A stretch of 64,000 nt of DNA from JADKHR01 sp041917295 (GTDB taxonomy: Bacteria > Elusimicrobiota > Elusimicrobia > FEN-1173): NCBI GenBank assembly GCA_041917295.1, contig JAYRXX010000021.1:124001-188000 (forward strand), written 5' to 3'. A program made the translations under genes and the position numbers. How positions within the stretch are numbered: the first letter of the stretch is position 1; each line of letters opens with the position of its first letter. The notes beneath the pieces are model-generated. The model searched no databases, had not been told where the DNA came from, and saw nothing but the letters and a program-made list of their open reading frames with translations. Below are positions 33,488-42,390 of this stretch, piece after piece.

Positions 33488-34931
33488 GGCGGGGTCCCCA
33501 AGCCCGCAACAGTCCCCCCGTGGCCCGGGCCAGGTCCACCTGGGTCAGAAGGTCGTCGGATTCGGCCAGCAAAGCAAGGGTTTGGGCCCGTTGCAGATCT
33601 TTTTGGAACCGGACCAGAAGGTCCGTGCTGGACCGGCCCCGGCGAAAGTTGGCTTTTTCCGCTTCCAATTTTCTCCGTTCGAGGTCCACAATTCGGCGGC
33701 GCAACTTCACGCGCTCGAGGGCCAGGCGGCGGGCTTCCAGTTGGTCACGAATATCCCGCAAGGCCGCCTCCGTGACCCGGGCCAGCTCCTGCCGGGCATC
33801 CTCCAACGTTAGCGCGCCGGATTTTCGTTCCAGTTTTTCTTTTCGCCCGGCGAAGGGAACGCGCAACGCCATCCCGGCGCTCATCACGGGGTTGTCCATT
33901 TGGCCCAAGTCTTTCCAGGCGGGGCGGTAGCCCGTGTCCAGGCCCGCCATCCCGTAGGACCCCAAAAAAGAAAGTTCGGGCAACGTATCCAGGGTCGTCA
34001 CCCGTTCGCCCCATTGGGCGGCTTCCAACCGGGCGCGGGCGGACTGGAGGTCAGGACGATTGTTTAAACCCAGAGCCACGGCCTCGTTGTCGGAATCGGG
34101 CAAAACCAAATCCAGGGTGGGGGTTGAAACCACCACTTCCCCGGCGGACGATTCTCCCTGGCGGTGCAAAACCGCCAAAAGCCCCAACCGGGCCCGCTCC
34201 AAAAGGGAGGTGGACAGCAACACCTCGGCTTCGTCTCCTTCCAGAGACGCTTGGGCTTGGGCGAGGTCCGATTCGTCGGCCAAGCCATACCGTTTGCGAT
34301 CCAGATAAACGTCCAGTAGCTTTTTTGACGACGCCCTGGACTCCAGGGCCACTTTCAAATTTTCCCGGGCATAATAGTAGGTCACGTACGCCTTGCCCGC
34401 GGCCAACACGGTGTTTTCGATAACGATCGCGGCCTGGGCCTCAGCGGCACGGGTGGACGCGCGCAACAGGCTTCGCCGAGCGATGTCGGGACGGCCCCAA
34501 AAATACCGGAGGAGCGGTTGATCGACCGTCAGGGTCAAACGAGAATCGACGCTGGGGTCCAGAGGACGAAAGGCCGACGGATTGGACAAACGGCTGTTTG
34601 TCCAGGCCAGCCGCGCCGTGGTGCCCAACAACGTCCGCTGGGTTATGCCCAGGTCAAAGGCGGTTTCCTCGCTTTCTTCCCCCTGCACCAGCGGGGCGGC
34701 GCGGGGGGATTCATCCTTCTTCCAATTGTAGAGTCCAAAAAAATCCGGATCTGTCTCGGAAAGGAGAAGCGGCTCTTGGAGCGCCGCCTGGCGGGCGGAA
34801 ATCATGGCCCGGGCCACGTCCGGCGACTTTTCCACCGCTTCCCGAACGCCGTCCATCAGCGAAAGGGGCGGCTGGCCCCACAACATCGGCACCGAAAAAA
34901 GAAGGGCCGGTCCGAAAAGACGTTTGGACAT
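33480..34931 (-). CDS. TolC-family outer-membrane channel B
   Basis: A 483-residue outer-membrane efflux protein: signal peptide (MSKRLFGPALLFSVPMLWG), then two OEP repeats with long alpha-helical coiled stretches (about 60-220 and 270-470, rich in Ala, Arg and Glu). The pairs LRASTRAAEAQAAIVIEN and YRLEGQ-like helices fit the TolC fold. The frame extends upstream over the RND gene's 3' end, but the ATG at 34931 comes 13 bases after that gene's stop and is followed by a signal sequence, so it is chosen. It would form the outer tunnel for RND pump B, which overlaps it by eight bases. Confidence 0.9.
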   Translation of the reverse strand: MSKRLFGPALLFSVPMLWGQPPLSLMDGVREAVEKSPDVARAMISARQAALQEPLLLSETDPDFFGLYNWKKDESPRAAPLVQGEESEETAFDLGITQRTLLGTTARLAWTNSRLSNPSAFRPLDPSVDSRLTLTVDQPLLRYFWGRPDIARRSLLRASTRAAEAQAAIVIENTVLAAGKAYVTYYYARENLKVALESRASSKKLLDVYLDRKRYGLADESDLAQAQASLEGDEAEVLLSTSLLERARLGLLAVLHRQGESSAGEVVVSTPTLDLVLPDSDNEAVALGLNNRPDLQSARARLEAAQWGERVTTLDTLPELSFLGSYGMAGLDTGYRPAWKDLGQMDNPVMSAGMALRVPFAGRKEKLERKSGALTLEDARQELARVTEAALRDIRDQLEARRLALERVKLRRRIVDLERRKLEAEKANFRRGRSSTDLLVRFQKDLQRAQTLALLAESDDLLTQVDLARATGGLLRAWGPRHD

Positions 34932-34944
34932 AAAAGACGTCAAA

Positions 34945-37900
34945 TCAAGCGGCCTTGGGGCCTTCCCCCAACTCCACGAGGGCCTCTTTGAGGTCTTGAT
35001 CGTGCCGATGGCTTTGAAGGACCGACAAAAGACTGTAGGCGGCGGGCACCACAAACAGCGTCAGGAACGTGGAAACCGCCACACCGCCGATCACCACCAC
35101 CGCCATGGGACGAATGGTTTCCGCCCCGGCCCCAAAACTGAAGGCGGCCGGCAGAGCCCCCGCTATCGTCGACACCGACGTCATCACCACGGGTCGAAGC
35201 CGGACCGGGCAGGCCTCCAGCAAGGCGTCGTGAACGGAACGACCGAGTTTTCGCCGTTCGTTGGTGAATTCAACAAGCAGAATCGAATTCTTTTTAACGA
35301 GCCCCATCAAAAGAAGCAGGCCGATCATGCTGTAAATGTTGAGCGTGATTCCCGTCAGCCGCAGGGCCAACAGGGCCCCCGTGATGCTGAAGGGCAACGC
35401 CAGAAGAACCGTGAACGGATGGATGAAACTATTGAATTGAGCCCCCAGCACCATGTAGGCGACGAACAGGCCCAACACCAGCGCAAACGTGAGAGACGAG
35501 AAAGATTCTTTAAATGTTTGGGCGCTTCCCGACAAGACCATCCGGTATCCTTCGGGCAAACCTCTCCCGGCCTTTTCCAGAAAACTCAACACCTCCCCTT
35601 GGGAATGGCCGGGAGCGACGTTGGCGAACACGCCGATCGCTCGTTCCCGGTTTTTCCGCGTGATGGTGAGAAGAGTGGGTTTTTCCCGCACGGCCACCAC
35701 ATCCGACAGACGCACCAATTCACCCCGGTTGTTTCGAACATAAACTTTCTCGATGTCGGAAGATGTTTCCCGATCGCCCGTGGCCAGGCGAACCCGGATG
35801 TCGTAGCGTTTCCCCCCCCGGGTGAACTTGCCCGCCCGCACACCGCCGATCAGGGCGTTAATGGTATCGGCGATGACTCCCACCGTGACGCCCCGCTCGT
35901 TGGCCTTTTCGCGGTCCGGCGTCACGCGTACCTCGGGCATGCCGAGCCGGTAGTCGGTGTCCACGTCCAAGACCAGGCCGGACCCTTCCAACTTTTTCAT
36001 GAGGTCCGTGCTCACAGCGGCCAGGGTGTCCCAGTCCCGGCCGCGCACAGTAAATTCAACCGGGTATCCCCGTTGGGCCGTGAACCCCTGCTGGGACAAA
36101 TCTTGAACGCCGACTTTCATGATTCCCGGAATGGCGTTGAGTTGTTTCCGCAGAAGCCCGATCAAATCCGACTGGGTGGCGGGCCGTTTAAAGGGGTCCG
36201 CCAAGGGCCGCTCGCCACGGGGTTTCATGGAAACGAACATCATCCCGGAATTGACGTCGCCGCCGCCGAACCCGCCGATGGCGGCAAACGTCCGCAACAC
36301 TTCGGGCCGCTGGGCCACAATGGCTTCGGCCTTCTTCATCACCTCATCGGTGAACCCAATGGAGGACCCCAACGGTGTCTGGAGCCGCACCAAGAACCGG
36401 CTCTGGTCTTGGGACGGAACAAATTCTTTCTTCACCCCTTTGGCCAGGAAAAGCGAACCGATAAAGATCGCCGTCGCCAGGATAAGGACGACCCACCGCG
36501 CGTTCAAACAATGGACCAAGACGCGCCGGTAAAGGGCGGAGAGCCCCGTCATCAACCGGTCCATCCCCCGCCCGAGAGCCGTGGTGTGCCCCACCTCCAG
36601 AAACTGAGAACACCGCATGGGCGCCAAGGTCAGGGCTTCCAACAGCGAGAGCGTCACCGCCACCGACAATGTCACGCCAAACGAAAAAAGAAATTTCCCA
36701 ATGATCCCCTTCATAAAGATGACCGGGACAAAAATGGCCAAGATGGCCACGGTGGCCGCCATGGCGGCGAACGAAATTTCCCGCGCGCCCACGAGGGCGG
36801 CGCGGACCCGACTTTGCCCCGCCTCCCGGTAGCGGACAATGTTCTCCAACACCATGATGGCGTCATCCACCACGATCCCCACACACAGGGAGAGCCCCAG
36901 CAACGTGAAGGTATTGAGCGTGAACCCGAAAAAATAAAGAAACGTAAACGCCCCCACGATGGAGGTGGGTATCGCCAAAATCACGTTTAAAGCCGAACTG
37001 AACGAACCCAAAAACAGCCAGCAAACAAGAGACGTCAGCACCGCGGCCAGAACCAAGGTCATGACAAGCTCATGGACGGAATCGCGGATAAACCGGGTGG
37101 TGTCAAAATTAAGATTGATCTCCAACCCCTCGGGCAACTCGCGACGGACGTCTTCCATCCGTTTTAAAACTCCATCGGCCACGGCCACGGCGTTGGATCC
37201 GCGCTGTTTGCGAATCCCCAGCCCCACGGCGGACACGCCGTTGGAACGGGAAATTCGCCGGAGGTCCGCCAACCCGTCTTCCACCTCGGCCACATCGCCG
37301 ATGCGGATGGTTTTGTAGATGGGCGAGCCACTGCGCGCCGGAAGAATGATCCGACGAAATTCCTCGACGGTTCCGGCCTCGCCCATCACGCGCACGTTCA
37401 ATTCTTGACGGGGCGCTTCGATCCGCCCCGCGGGCACTTCGGCGTGCTGGGCGGTGATGGCGCGCAAAACGTCTTCCGCCGCCAATTCCCTCTGTCTCAA
37501 CTTTTCCGTGTCCAGCCAAACGCGTAGGTTCGGCTCGATGTAGCCGCCCAAGGTCACCTCGGCCACCCCGGGCACGGTCGTGAACCGATCTTTCATTTGG
37601 TCCCGAACGTATTCCATGAGAAACCGACGATCCCGGTTTCCACTGACAGCCAACCACATAATAGGCTGATCTTCCGGATTGGACTTGGAAACCACGGCGG
37701 GGTCCACCTCCCGGGGCAAAAGGCGTTGGGCCTGGGCCAGTTTGGTTTGGACTTCTTGCAAGGCCACGTCCACGTCTTTGTTCAGGTCGAACTCCAACGA
37801 CACGCTGGACCGGCCTTGGCGCGACGTGGACGACACTTCCCGAATGCCTTGAACGCTCATGACGGCGTCTTCCACCACGTCGGTGACTTCGGTTTCCATC

Positions 37901-38073
37901 ACTTCGGGAGCGGCGCCTTCCCAGTCGATGGACACCGTCAAGACCGGGAAATCCACGTCGGGGAGTTGGCTGACGCCCATTTTTTGGTAGCTGAGGGCGC
38001 CGAAAACGATGAGGCCGATCATGAACATCCAGGCAAACACGGGGTTCTTGATGGACAAATCGGAGAGGGTCAT
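34945..38073 (-). CDS. RND efflux transporter A (MdtB/MdtC-like)
   Basis: A 1042-residue RND pump starting MTLSDLSIKNPVFAWMFMIG, typical of the MdtB/C and heavy-hydrophobic subgroup. Helix 4 holds LSLCVGIVVDDAIMVLENIV with the proton-relay Asp pair; helix 10 has GLLLLMGLVKKNSILLVEF with the conserved Lys and Asn. Porter loops contain PDVDFPVLTVSIDWEGAAPE. It overlaps the preceding TolC gene by four bases and is 13 bases before the second TolC gene. Whether pump A and pump B act together or separately cannot be told from sequence. Confidence 0.95.
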   Translation of the reverse strand: MTLSDLSIKNPVFAWMFMIGLIVFGALSYQKMGVSQLPDVDFPVLTVSIDWEGAAPEVMETEVTDVVEDAVMSVQGIREVSSTSRQGRSSVSLEFDLNKDVDVALQEVQTKLAQAQRLLPREVDPAVVSKSNPEDQPIMWLAVSGNRDRRFLMEYVRDQMKDRFTTVPGVAEVTLGGYIEPNLRVWLDTEKLRQRELAAEDVLRAITAQHAEVPAGRIEAPRQELNVRVMGEAGTVEEFRRIILPARSGSPIYKTIRIGDVAEVEDGLADLRRISRSNGVSAVGLGIRKQRGSNAVAVADGVLKRMEDVRRELPEGLEINLNFDTTRFIRDSVHELVMTLVLAAVLTSLVCWLFLGSFSSALNVILAIPTSIVGAFTFLYFFGFTLNTFTLLGLSLCVGIVVDDAIMVLENIVRYREAGQSRVRAALVGAREISFAAMAATVAILAIFVPVIFMKGIIGKFLFSFGVTLSVAVTLSLLEALTLAPMRCSQFLEVGHTTALGRGMDRLMTGLSALYRRVLVHCLNARWVVLILATAIFIGSLFLAKGVKKEFVPSQDQSRFLVRLQTPLGSSIGFTDEVMKKAEAIVAQRPEVLRTFAAIGGFGGGDVNSGMMFVSMKPRGERPLADPFKRPATQSDLIGLLRKQLNAIPGIMKVGVQDLSQQGFTAQRGYPVEFTVRGRDWDTLAAVSTDLMKKLEGSGLVLDVDTDYRLGMPEVRVTPDREKANERGVTVGVIADTINALIGGVRAGKFTRGGKRYDIRVRLATGDRETSSDIEKVYVRNNRGELVRLSDVVAVREKPTLLTITRKNRERAIGVFANVAPGHSQGEVLSFLEKAGRGLPEGYRMVLSGSAQTFKESFSSLTFALVLGLFVAYMVLGAQFNSFIHPFTVLLALPFSITGALLALRLTGITLNIYSMIGLLLLMGLVKKNSILLVEFTNERRKLGRSVHDALLEACPVRLRPVVMTSVSTIAGALPAAFSFGAGAETIRPMAVVVIGGVAVSTFLTLFVVPAAYSLLSVLQSHRHDQDLKEALVELGEGPKAA

Positions 38074-39332
38074 GGATGGGCCTCGGGCACCGCGTTTATC
38101 GACAAATCCAGAAGAATCAAAGCCAGCTTGGCCTCCAGCCGCGAACGGTCGTGGTCCAGCTTGGTTTCTTCCATGGTGTTGAGGGCGGCCAACACGTCGA
38201 GGTTGCTGACCAGTCCCAGACGATACTCTTCTTTTTGAGCGGAATAATTTTTAAGCGCCAACCGGGCCGCTTCCCCCAACCGGTCTCGCCGGGAGAGCGC
38301 GCTGGCGGCGTAGAGGTGACGACTGCGAATTTCTTGTTCGGCCAACCGGCGAACACGGGCGTCCCGCCATTGGGCCGACCGCCGATCGGCGGCGGCCGTT
38401 TCGGTTTGGCCCCGGTATTCGCCCCCTCTGAAAAACGGGAAGTCCAACGCCAACAGAAGGTCCCAGTTCACATTTTCGTTGGACCCCGCGCGTTTCAAGT
38501 AATAGTTTCCACCCAGGTCCACGGTGGGCCAATAGGATTGCCGGACGGATTTTTCCAGGAATTGATACGCCTTGAGATCGTAGTCGGCGGACCGCACGTC
38601 GGGACGGTTTGTTTGGCGGGCCAACACGGTCTCCAGCGGCGCCGGTGAAACCGCTTCCCCAAGCGTGTCGGCGACCGCGACACCCCGTTGCCCCAACAGC
38701 GAATCCAACATTTCGCCTAACGAGGCCCGTTCCCAGCGGGCCTCTTCCAAATCCGCTTCCAACCGCGCCAGCTGGGTTTCACTGGAAAGAACTTCACTGG
38801 ATCGAGACCGTCCGATCGCCACCCGCCGATTCAGTTCGTTGAGTCGGTCCTGGCTCACACGGCGAAGAGAAAGAAAGGTCTTAATCCGCTCGTCCGCCAA
38901 AGCCAGTCCATAAAACAGTTTCGCCACGTCTTCATAGAGAAGAATGCGCGCTTGGACCACTTCTTCCCGCCGACCGCGCAGGTTTTCCCCTTGGGCTTTG
39001 AGCGCGGAGATTTCGCGCATTCCGTGAAAGAGCGGCTGACGGGCGTAAACCCGCGCTTCGGGCTCATCCGAGCGGGCATCGCCCGCCACGCCGGAGGTAT
39101 CCTCAAACCGTTCGGAGGCGAAAAAACCGACCCGCGGGAGAATGCGTGCACGCACTTGCGCGTATTGCCCTTCCAACCGCCGCACCTCTTCCTCAGAAAG
39201 CGCCACCGCTTCGTTGCGCGCTAAGGCCTGCCGGTAACAGTCGGTGAGTGTCAATGGCTCGGGCTCTCCTCCGTTTACCCAGGACAGGGAACCCGAAAAC
39301 ACTAAGAAAAAGAGAAGGCTCTTTGAGGGCAT
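38070..39332 (-). CDS. TolC-family outer-membrane channel A
   Basis: A 420-residue TolC-like protein: signal peptide MPSKSLLFFLVFSGSLSWVNG, then LTLTDCYRQALARNEAVALS, the helix-1 OEP signature, and long helices up to the C-terminus (QKEEYRLGLVSNLDVLAALN). The usual tandem OEP pattern is present. The frame begins 33 codons earlier, but the ATG at 39332 follows the stop of the upstream gene by four bases and opens with a signal peptide. Together with RND pump A it would form an export line. Confidence 0.9.
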   Translation of the reverse strand: MPSKSLLFFLVFSGSLSWVNGGEPEPLTLTDCYRQALARNEAVALSEEEVRRLEGQYAQVRARILPRVGFFASERFEDTSGVAGDARSDEPEARVYARQPLFHGMREISALKAQGENLRGRREEVVQARILLYEDVAKLFYGLALADERIKTFLSLRRVSQDRLNELNRRVAIGRSRSSEVLSSETQLARLEADLEEARWERASLGEMLDSLLGQRGVAVADTLGEAVSPAPLETVLARQTNRPDVRSADYDLKAYQFLEKSVRQSYWPTVDLGGNYYLKRAGSNENVNWDLLLALDFPFFRGGEYRGQTETAAADRRSAQWRDARVRRLAEQEIRSRHLYAASALSRRDRLGEAARLALKNYSAQKEEYRLGLVSNLDVLAALNTMEETKLDHDRSRLEAKLALILLDLSINAVPEAHP

Positions 39333-39336
39333 CAAA

Positions 39337-40167
39337 TTAGTTTTTGTCGACCCTGGTGGGATTGGAAAAAACCTCACTCCGTGTTTTTTGGAACAGGACA
39401 CGGCCTTTGTCGTCTTCCAGACGGACCCCACGGAAATAGGCTTCGTCGGGATCGTATTTTTTGAAGACGTCTAACGACACCTCCGATACCGCGGCGTCCA
39501 AGACCGCCAGGGAAGACTCGCTCAAAGGTTCGTCCTCCGCGCGCAGGCAAACAAGCACAACCACCCCTTCGTCCGCACGGCCTCGAACCTGGTTCACCCG
39601 CAAAAACACGCTGACCAAGGGGTTGCCCGTCAGTTGACGGTGCAGGCGCGACGCGATAAGACGAGCCATAAAATCCGGAAGGGTTATCTCTTTCTGTTCG
39701 TCCAGGGAAACATCGGGGTCGGGGGCTCCGTCGGTTTCAATCACCAAACGGGATTCAAAATCGTCGCGGGAAAATCTCATGTAGAGGAGCCCTTTGATGT
39801 CGGGAACGTGGCGAAGAAGCGTGATCGATGACCCCAGCCGCGAGTCCGCCACACGAATGGCCAGGAAATCCACTTTTGCGTCCGTTGAAAGAGACGCCCG
39901 GGTACCCGACAACATGACCCCTTCCAGCGTTTCCAAGGCTTTTTTGTCGAAGTCCAGGTCCACGCCAATCAATCCGTCCACCGCACAGGACATGTAAAGG
40001 GTGTGACCCACCAGGTGGGCTTGTACATCGACCTTTTGCTCTTTGAGGCACAAGGCCCGCACCGCTTCCGGCAACCGATCCGCCGGAAACGTCACCGGGC
40101 CGCAAGCCTTAAGCGCCGGAAGAAAGAGGAGGATCGCTGGGAGTAACCGTTTGAATGGGTACTTGCT
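39337..40167 (-). CDS. Putative exported lipoprotein, unknown function
   Basis: A protein of about 276 residues from the chosen GTG. The N-terminus (FKRLLPAILLFLPALKACG) looks like a signal peptide ending in a Cys; a Lys at the -2 position is unusual for a lipobox, so lipidation is uncertain. The body has alternating strands and repeats of Leu/Asp-rich segments (LIGVDLDFDKKALETLEGV; LPDFMARLIASRLHRQLTG), but no known domain. An upstream start at 40212 is possible; both overlap the 3' end of the FtsH-like gene (59 bases for the GTG). It sits where many efflux operons carry an adaptor gene, yet it does not look like an HlyD/AcrA adaptor. Function unknown. Confidence 0.65.
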   Translation of the reverse strand, partial: SKYPFKRLLPAILLFLPALKACGPVTFPADRLPEAVRALCLKEQKVDVQAHLVGHTLYMSCAVDGLIGVDLDFDKKALETLEGVMLSGTRASLSTDAKVDFLAIRVADSRLGSSITLLRHVPDIKGLLYMRFSRDDFESRLVIETDGAPDPDVSLDEQKEITLPDFMARLIASRLHRQLTGNPLVSVFLRVNQVRGRADEGVVVLVCLRAEDEPLSESSLAVLDAAVSEVSLDVFKKYDPDEAYFRGVRLEDDKGRVLFQKTRSEVFSNPTRVDKN

Positions 40168-41773
40168 CACGGGCCTTGCCGTATTCGGCGAATATCGCGT
40201 GGATGTCGTCAAACTCCAACTCGTTGCGTTTCAATAGTTCTTGAGCGAACCGGTCCACGATGGGCCAATCGGCGCGAAGCAATTCTTCCACGTCTTTGGC
40301 GCACCCGTTCAAGATTTCGTACGTTTCGTGGTTCAGTTTGTCCTTGATGGAATCGGATATTTGGGTTTCGGGAATGACGCTGTAATCCCCCACAAATCCG
40401 TTCCGACCCATTCCCAACCGCCACACCATGGTGTGGGCCAGTTTCATGGCGTGGGCAAAATCGGACGAGACCCCGTTGGTCGTGACGCCGAATTTCACTT
40501 TTTCTCCCATGTATCCGCCGAGCGACACTTTGATGTCCGCCAAAATCCGTTCCCGGTTGGAAGTGTGCTGTTCTTCCCGCGGGCTGTGGTACACCACCCC
40601 CAGGGCCCCCCCGCGGTGAATAATGGACGCCTTAAACACGTCATCGGTGGGATGCAGGGTGTATAAAACGACCAAATGCCCGGCTTCATGGTAGGCGGTG
40701 TTTTCCCGTTCGACTTGGGACATGGACAACGGATGGGCGATTCCCAAATCAATCCGTTCAATGGCCTCGGTGATGTCGGTATACGTCACCCGATCCCGCT
40801 TGTTGCGCGTGGCGATGAGCGCCGCCTCTTTGGTCACGTTCATGATGTCCGCGGGGGACTTCCCCACACACCGCCGCCCCAACCGACCGATGTCCATGAG
40901 CGCGTCGTGTTTGATCTTTTTGAGGTAGTATCGAAACAGATCCACCCGCTCGTTAAGGTTGGGGAGATCAATGTAAATTTTACGGTCAAACCGACCGGGG
41001 CGCAAAAGCGCTTTGTCCAGAACGCCCTCGCCCGCGTTGGTGGCGCCGATCACCACCACATTTTGCGTTTTTTCCCCCAACCCATCCATTTCCACCAAAA
41101 GCTGATTTTGGGTACTGTTTGTTTCTTCCCCGCCGCCGAATGAATTGAAGTGCCGGCCTCGTCCGATCACGTCCAGCTCGTCGATAAAAACGATGCACGA
41201 TCCGTGGGCATAAGCCAATTGGCGGGCCTGTTTAAACAGTTGACGGACCCGGCTGGCGCCCACCCCCACAAACACTTCCACAAACTCCGAACCGGAAATG
41301 GAAAGAAACGGCACCCCGGCTTCCGTGGCAATCGCTTTGGCGAGCAACGTTTTACCTGTTCCCGGAGGCCCCACCATCAGGAGCCCTTTGATGATGTTTC
41401 CGCCGATGGCTTTCAATTTGGCCCGATCTTTCAGCAACTGAACCACTTCGAGGGCCTCTTTTTTCGCGTTCTCCAAACCAATGACGTCTTTAAACGTCAC
41501 ATTGACGTCCGACAAAGAAATGCGGGATTTTTTGCCGAGTCTCCCCATTCGCCCCTGCAAGACGGTGGAATAGAGGAAAACAAAAATGATTGCGCTAAAC
41601 CCCGTCATCAACAGTTGAAGAGGAAGTGTGGCCAACGTCATCGTACGGTAAAAACTTTCCAGTTTGGAAATACCGTAAATCGTCGCCAAGACCAAAATGA
41701 CCGAGGATCCGATCAAGACAATCGCCAACCAGTTGTTCATCCAAAAAATCTTAAACCGACGAAACAGGCCCAT
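40109..41773 (-). CDS. ftsH: FtsH-like membrane AAA+ metalloprotease with short periplasmic loop
   Basis: ATP-dependent protease of 554 residues anchored in the inner membrane; the family degrades misfolded membrane and regulatory proteins. Two helices (about 16-35 and 49-71) flank a loop of only about 13 residues, whereas typical FtsH has about 70 in the periplasm. The AAA part has Walker A GPPGTGKT (135-142), Walker B IVFIDELD (about 194-201) and LLRPGRFDRKI. The protease has HEAGH (362-366) and SSDF with the third ligand Asp. FVEVFVGVGASRVRQLF holds the pore and hinge region (FVGxGASRVR). It begins 24 bases after a response regulator and heads the two-pump operon. It could be a specialised paralogue beside a standard FtsH elsewhere. 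Confidence 0.9.
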   Translation of the reverse strand: MGLFRRFKIFWMNNWLAIVLIGSSVILVLATIYGISKLESFYRTMTLATLPLQLLMTGFSAIIFVFLYSTVLQGRMGRLGKKSRISLSDVNVTFKDVIGLENAKKEALEVVQLLKDRAKLKAIGGNIIKGLLMVGPPGTGKTLLAKAIATEAGVPFLSISGSEFVEVFVGVGASRVRQLFKQARQLAYAHGSCIVFIDELDVIGRGRHFNSFGGGEETNSTQNQLLVEMDGLGEKTQNVVVIGATNAGEGVLDKALLRPGRFDRKIYIDLPNLNERVDLFRYYLKKIKHDALMDIGRLGRRCVGKSPADIMNVTKEAALIATRNKRDRVTYTDITEAIERIDLGIAHPLSMSQVERENTAYHEAGHLVVLYTLHPTDDVFKASIIHRGGALGVVYHSPREEQHTSNRERILADIKVSLGGYMGEKVKFGVTTNGVSSDFAHAMKLAHTMVWRLGMGRNGFVGDYSVIPETQISDSIKDKLNHETYEILNGCAKDVEELLRADWPIVDRFAQELLKRNELEFDDIHAIFAEYGKAREQVPIQTVTPSDPPLSSGA

Positions 41774-41797
41774 GGAACCCTCCGTTTGAATCTCCCG

Positions 41798-42181
41798 CTA
41801 TTTAACCGGCGTTTCCCCCAGCAATTCGCTGATGCGCGCGGCCACGTCTTCCAAATTGAACGGTTTGGGAATATACACGTCCGCTCCCACCGACAAACCC
41901 CGTTGCACGTTTTCCTTATCGGCCAGGGAAGTCAACATAATAATCTTGGGCATGGGGATGTCGTGGCGGTCCATGGCCAGGGTGTTCACCAACTTAAACC
42001 CGTTCATGCGGGGCATCATGATGTCCACAATCATCAGGTCGGGTTTGACCTTCACCGCCATGTCCAAGGCTTCCTGACCGTCCCGGGCCAACGACACCTC
42101 GTAGCCCAGCCCGCTCAAAAATACCGATAGAAGTCCCAAAATGTTGTTGTCGTCCTCGGCAATCAGTATTTTTGACCCCAT
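41798..42181 (-). CDS. Single-domain response regulator
   Basis: A 127-residue receiver domain with no output part. Residues E9-D10-D11 form the acidic pocket, D53 is the phosphoacceptor (MIVDIMMPRMNG), Thr in IIMLTSLAD and Lys in IPKPFNLED complete the set. It lies 24 bases before the FtsH-like gene on the same strand, and a REC-histidine kinase is transcribed divergently about 210 bases away, a likely partner. It probably signals by protein contact, in the CheY/Spo0F manner. The target is unknown. Confidence 0.9.
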   Translation of the reverse strand: MGSKILIAEDDNNILGLLSVFLSGLGYEVSLARDGQEALDMAVKVKPDLMIVDIMMPRMNGFKLVNTLAMDRHDIPMPKIIMLTSLADKENVQRGLSVGADVYIPKPFNLEDVAARISELLGETPVK

Positions 42182-42390
42182 AATTCCCCCTTAGAGAAGA
42201 AGATGAAACGCGCACGGCGGGCCCAGACAACCCCGGTCGAAACCAATTATTTCCGACGAAGACGCGAAAGAGTATTATAGACCCCAAACGGGGTTCCGTC
42301 AAGGCCAAAATGGCCTTTTGCTTGATCGACCGGAATCGCGTAAAAAGATTCCCCTTGATCTTTTGCTTTCTTCCCATTACTCTATGGGAT

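Noticed and set aside
34804..36990. 728-codon open frame opposite RND pump A
   Set aside because: His/Gln/Arg-rich antisense text; the minus strand encodes an intact RND protein.
39337..40167. Putative lipoprotein as the missing RND adaptor
   Set aside because: No coiled-coil hairpin or lipoyl-like motif pattern is visible; left as unknown.
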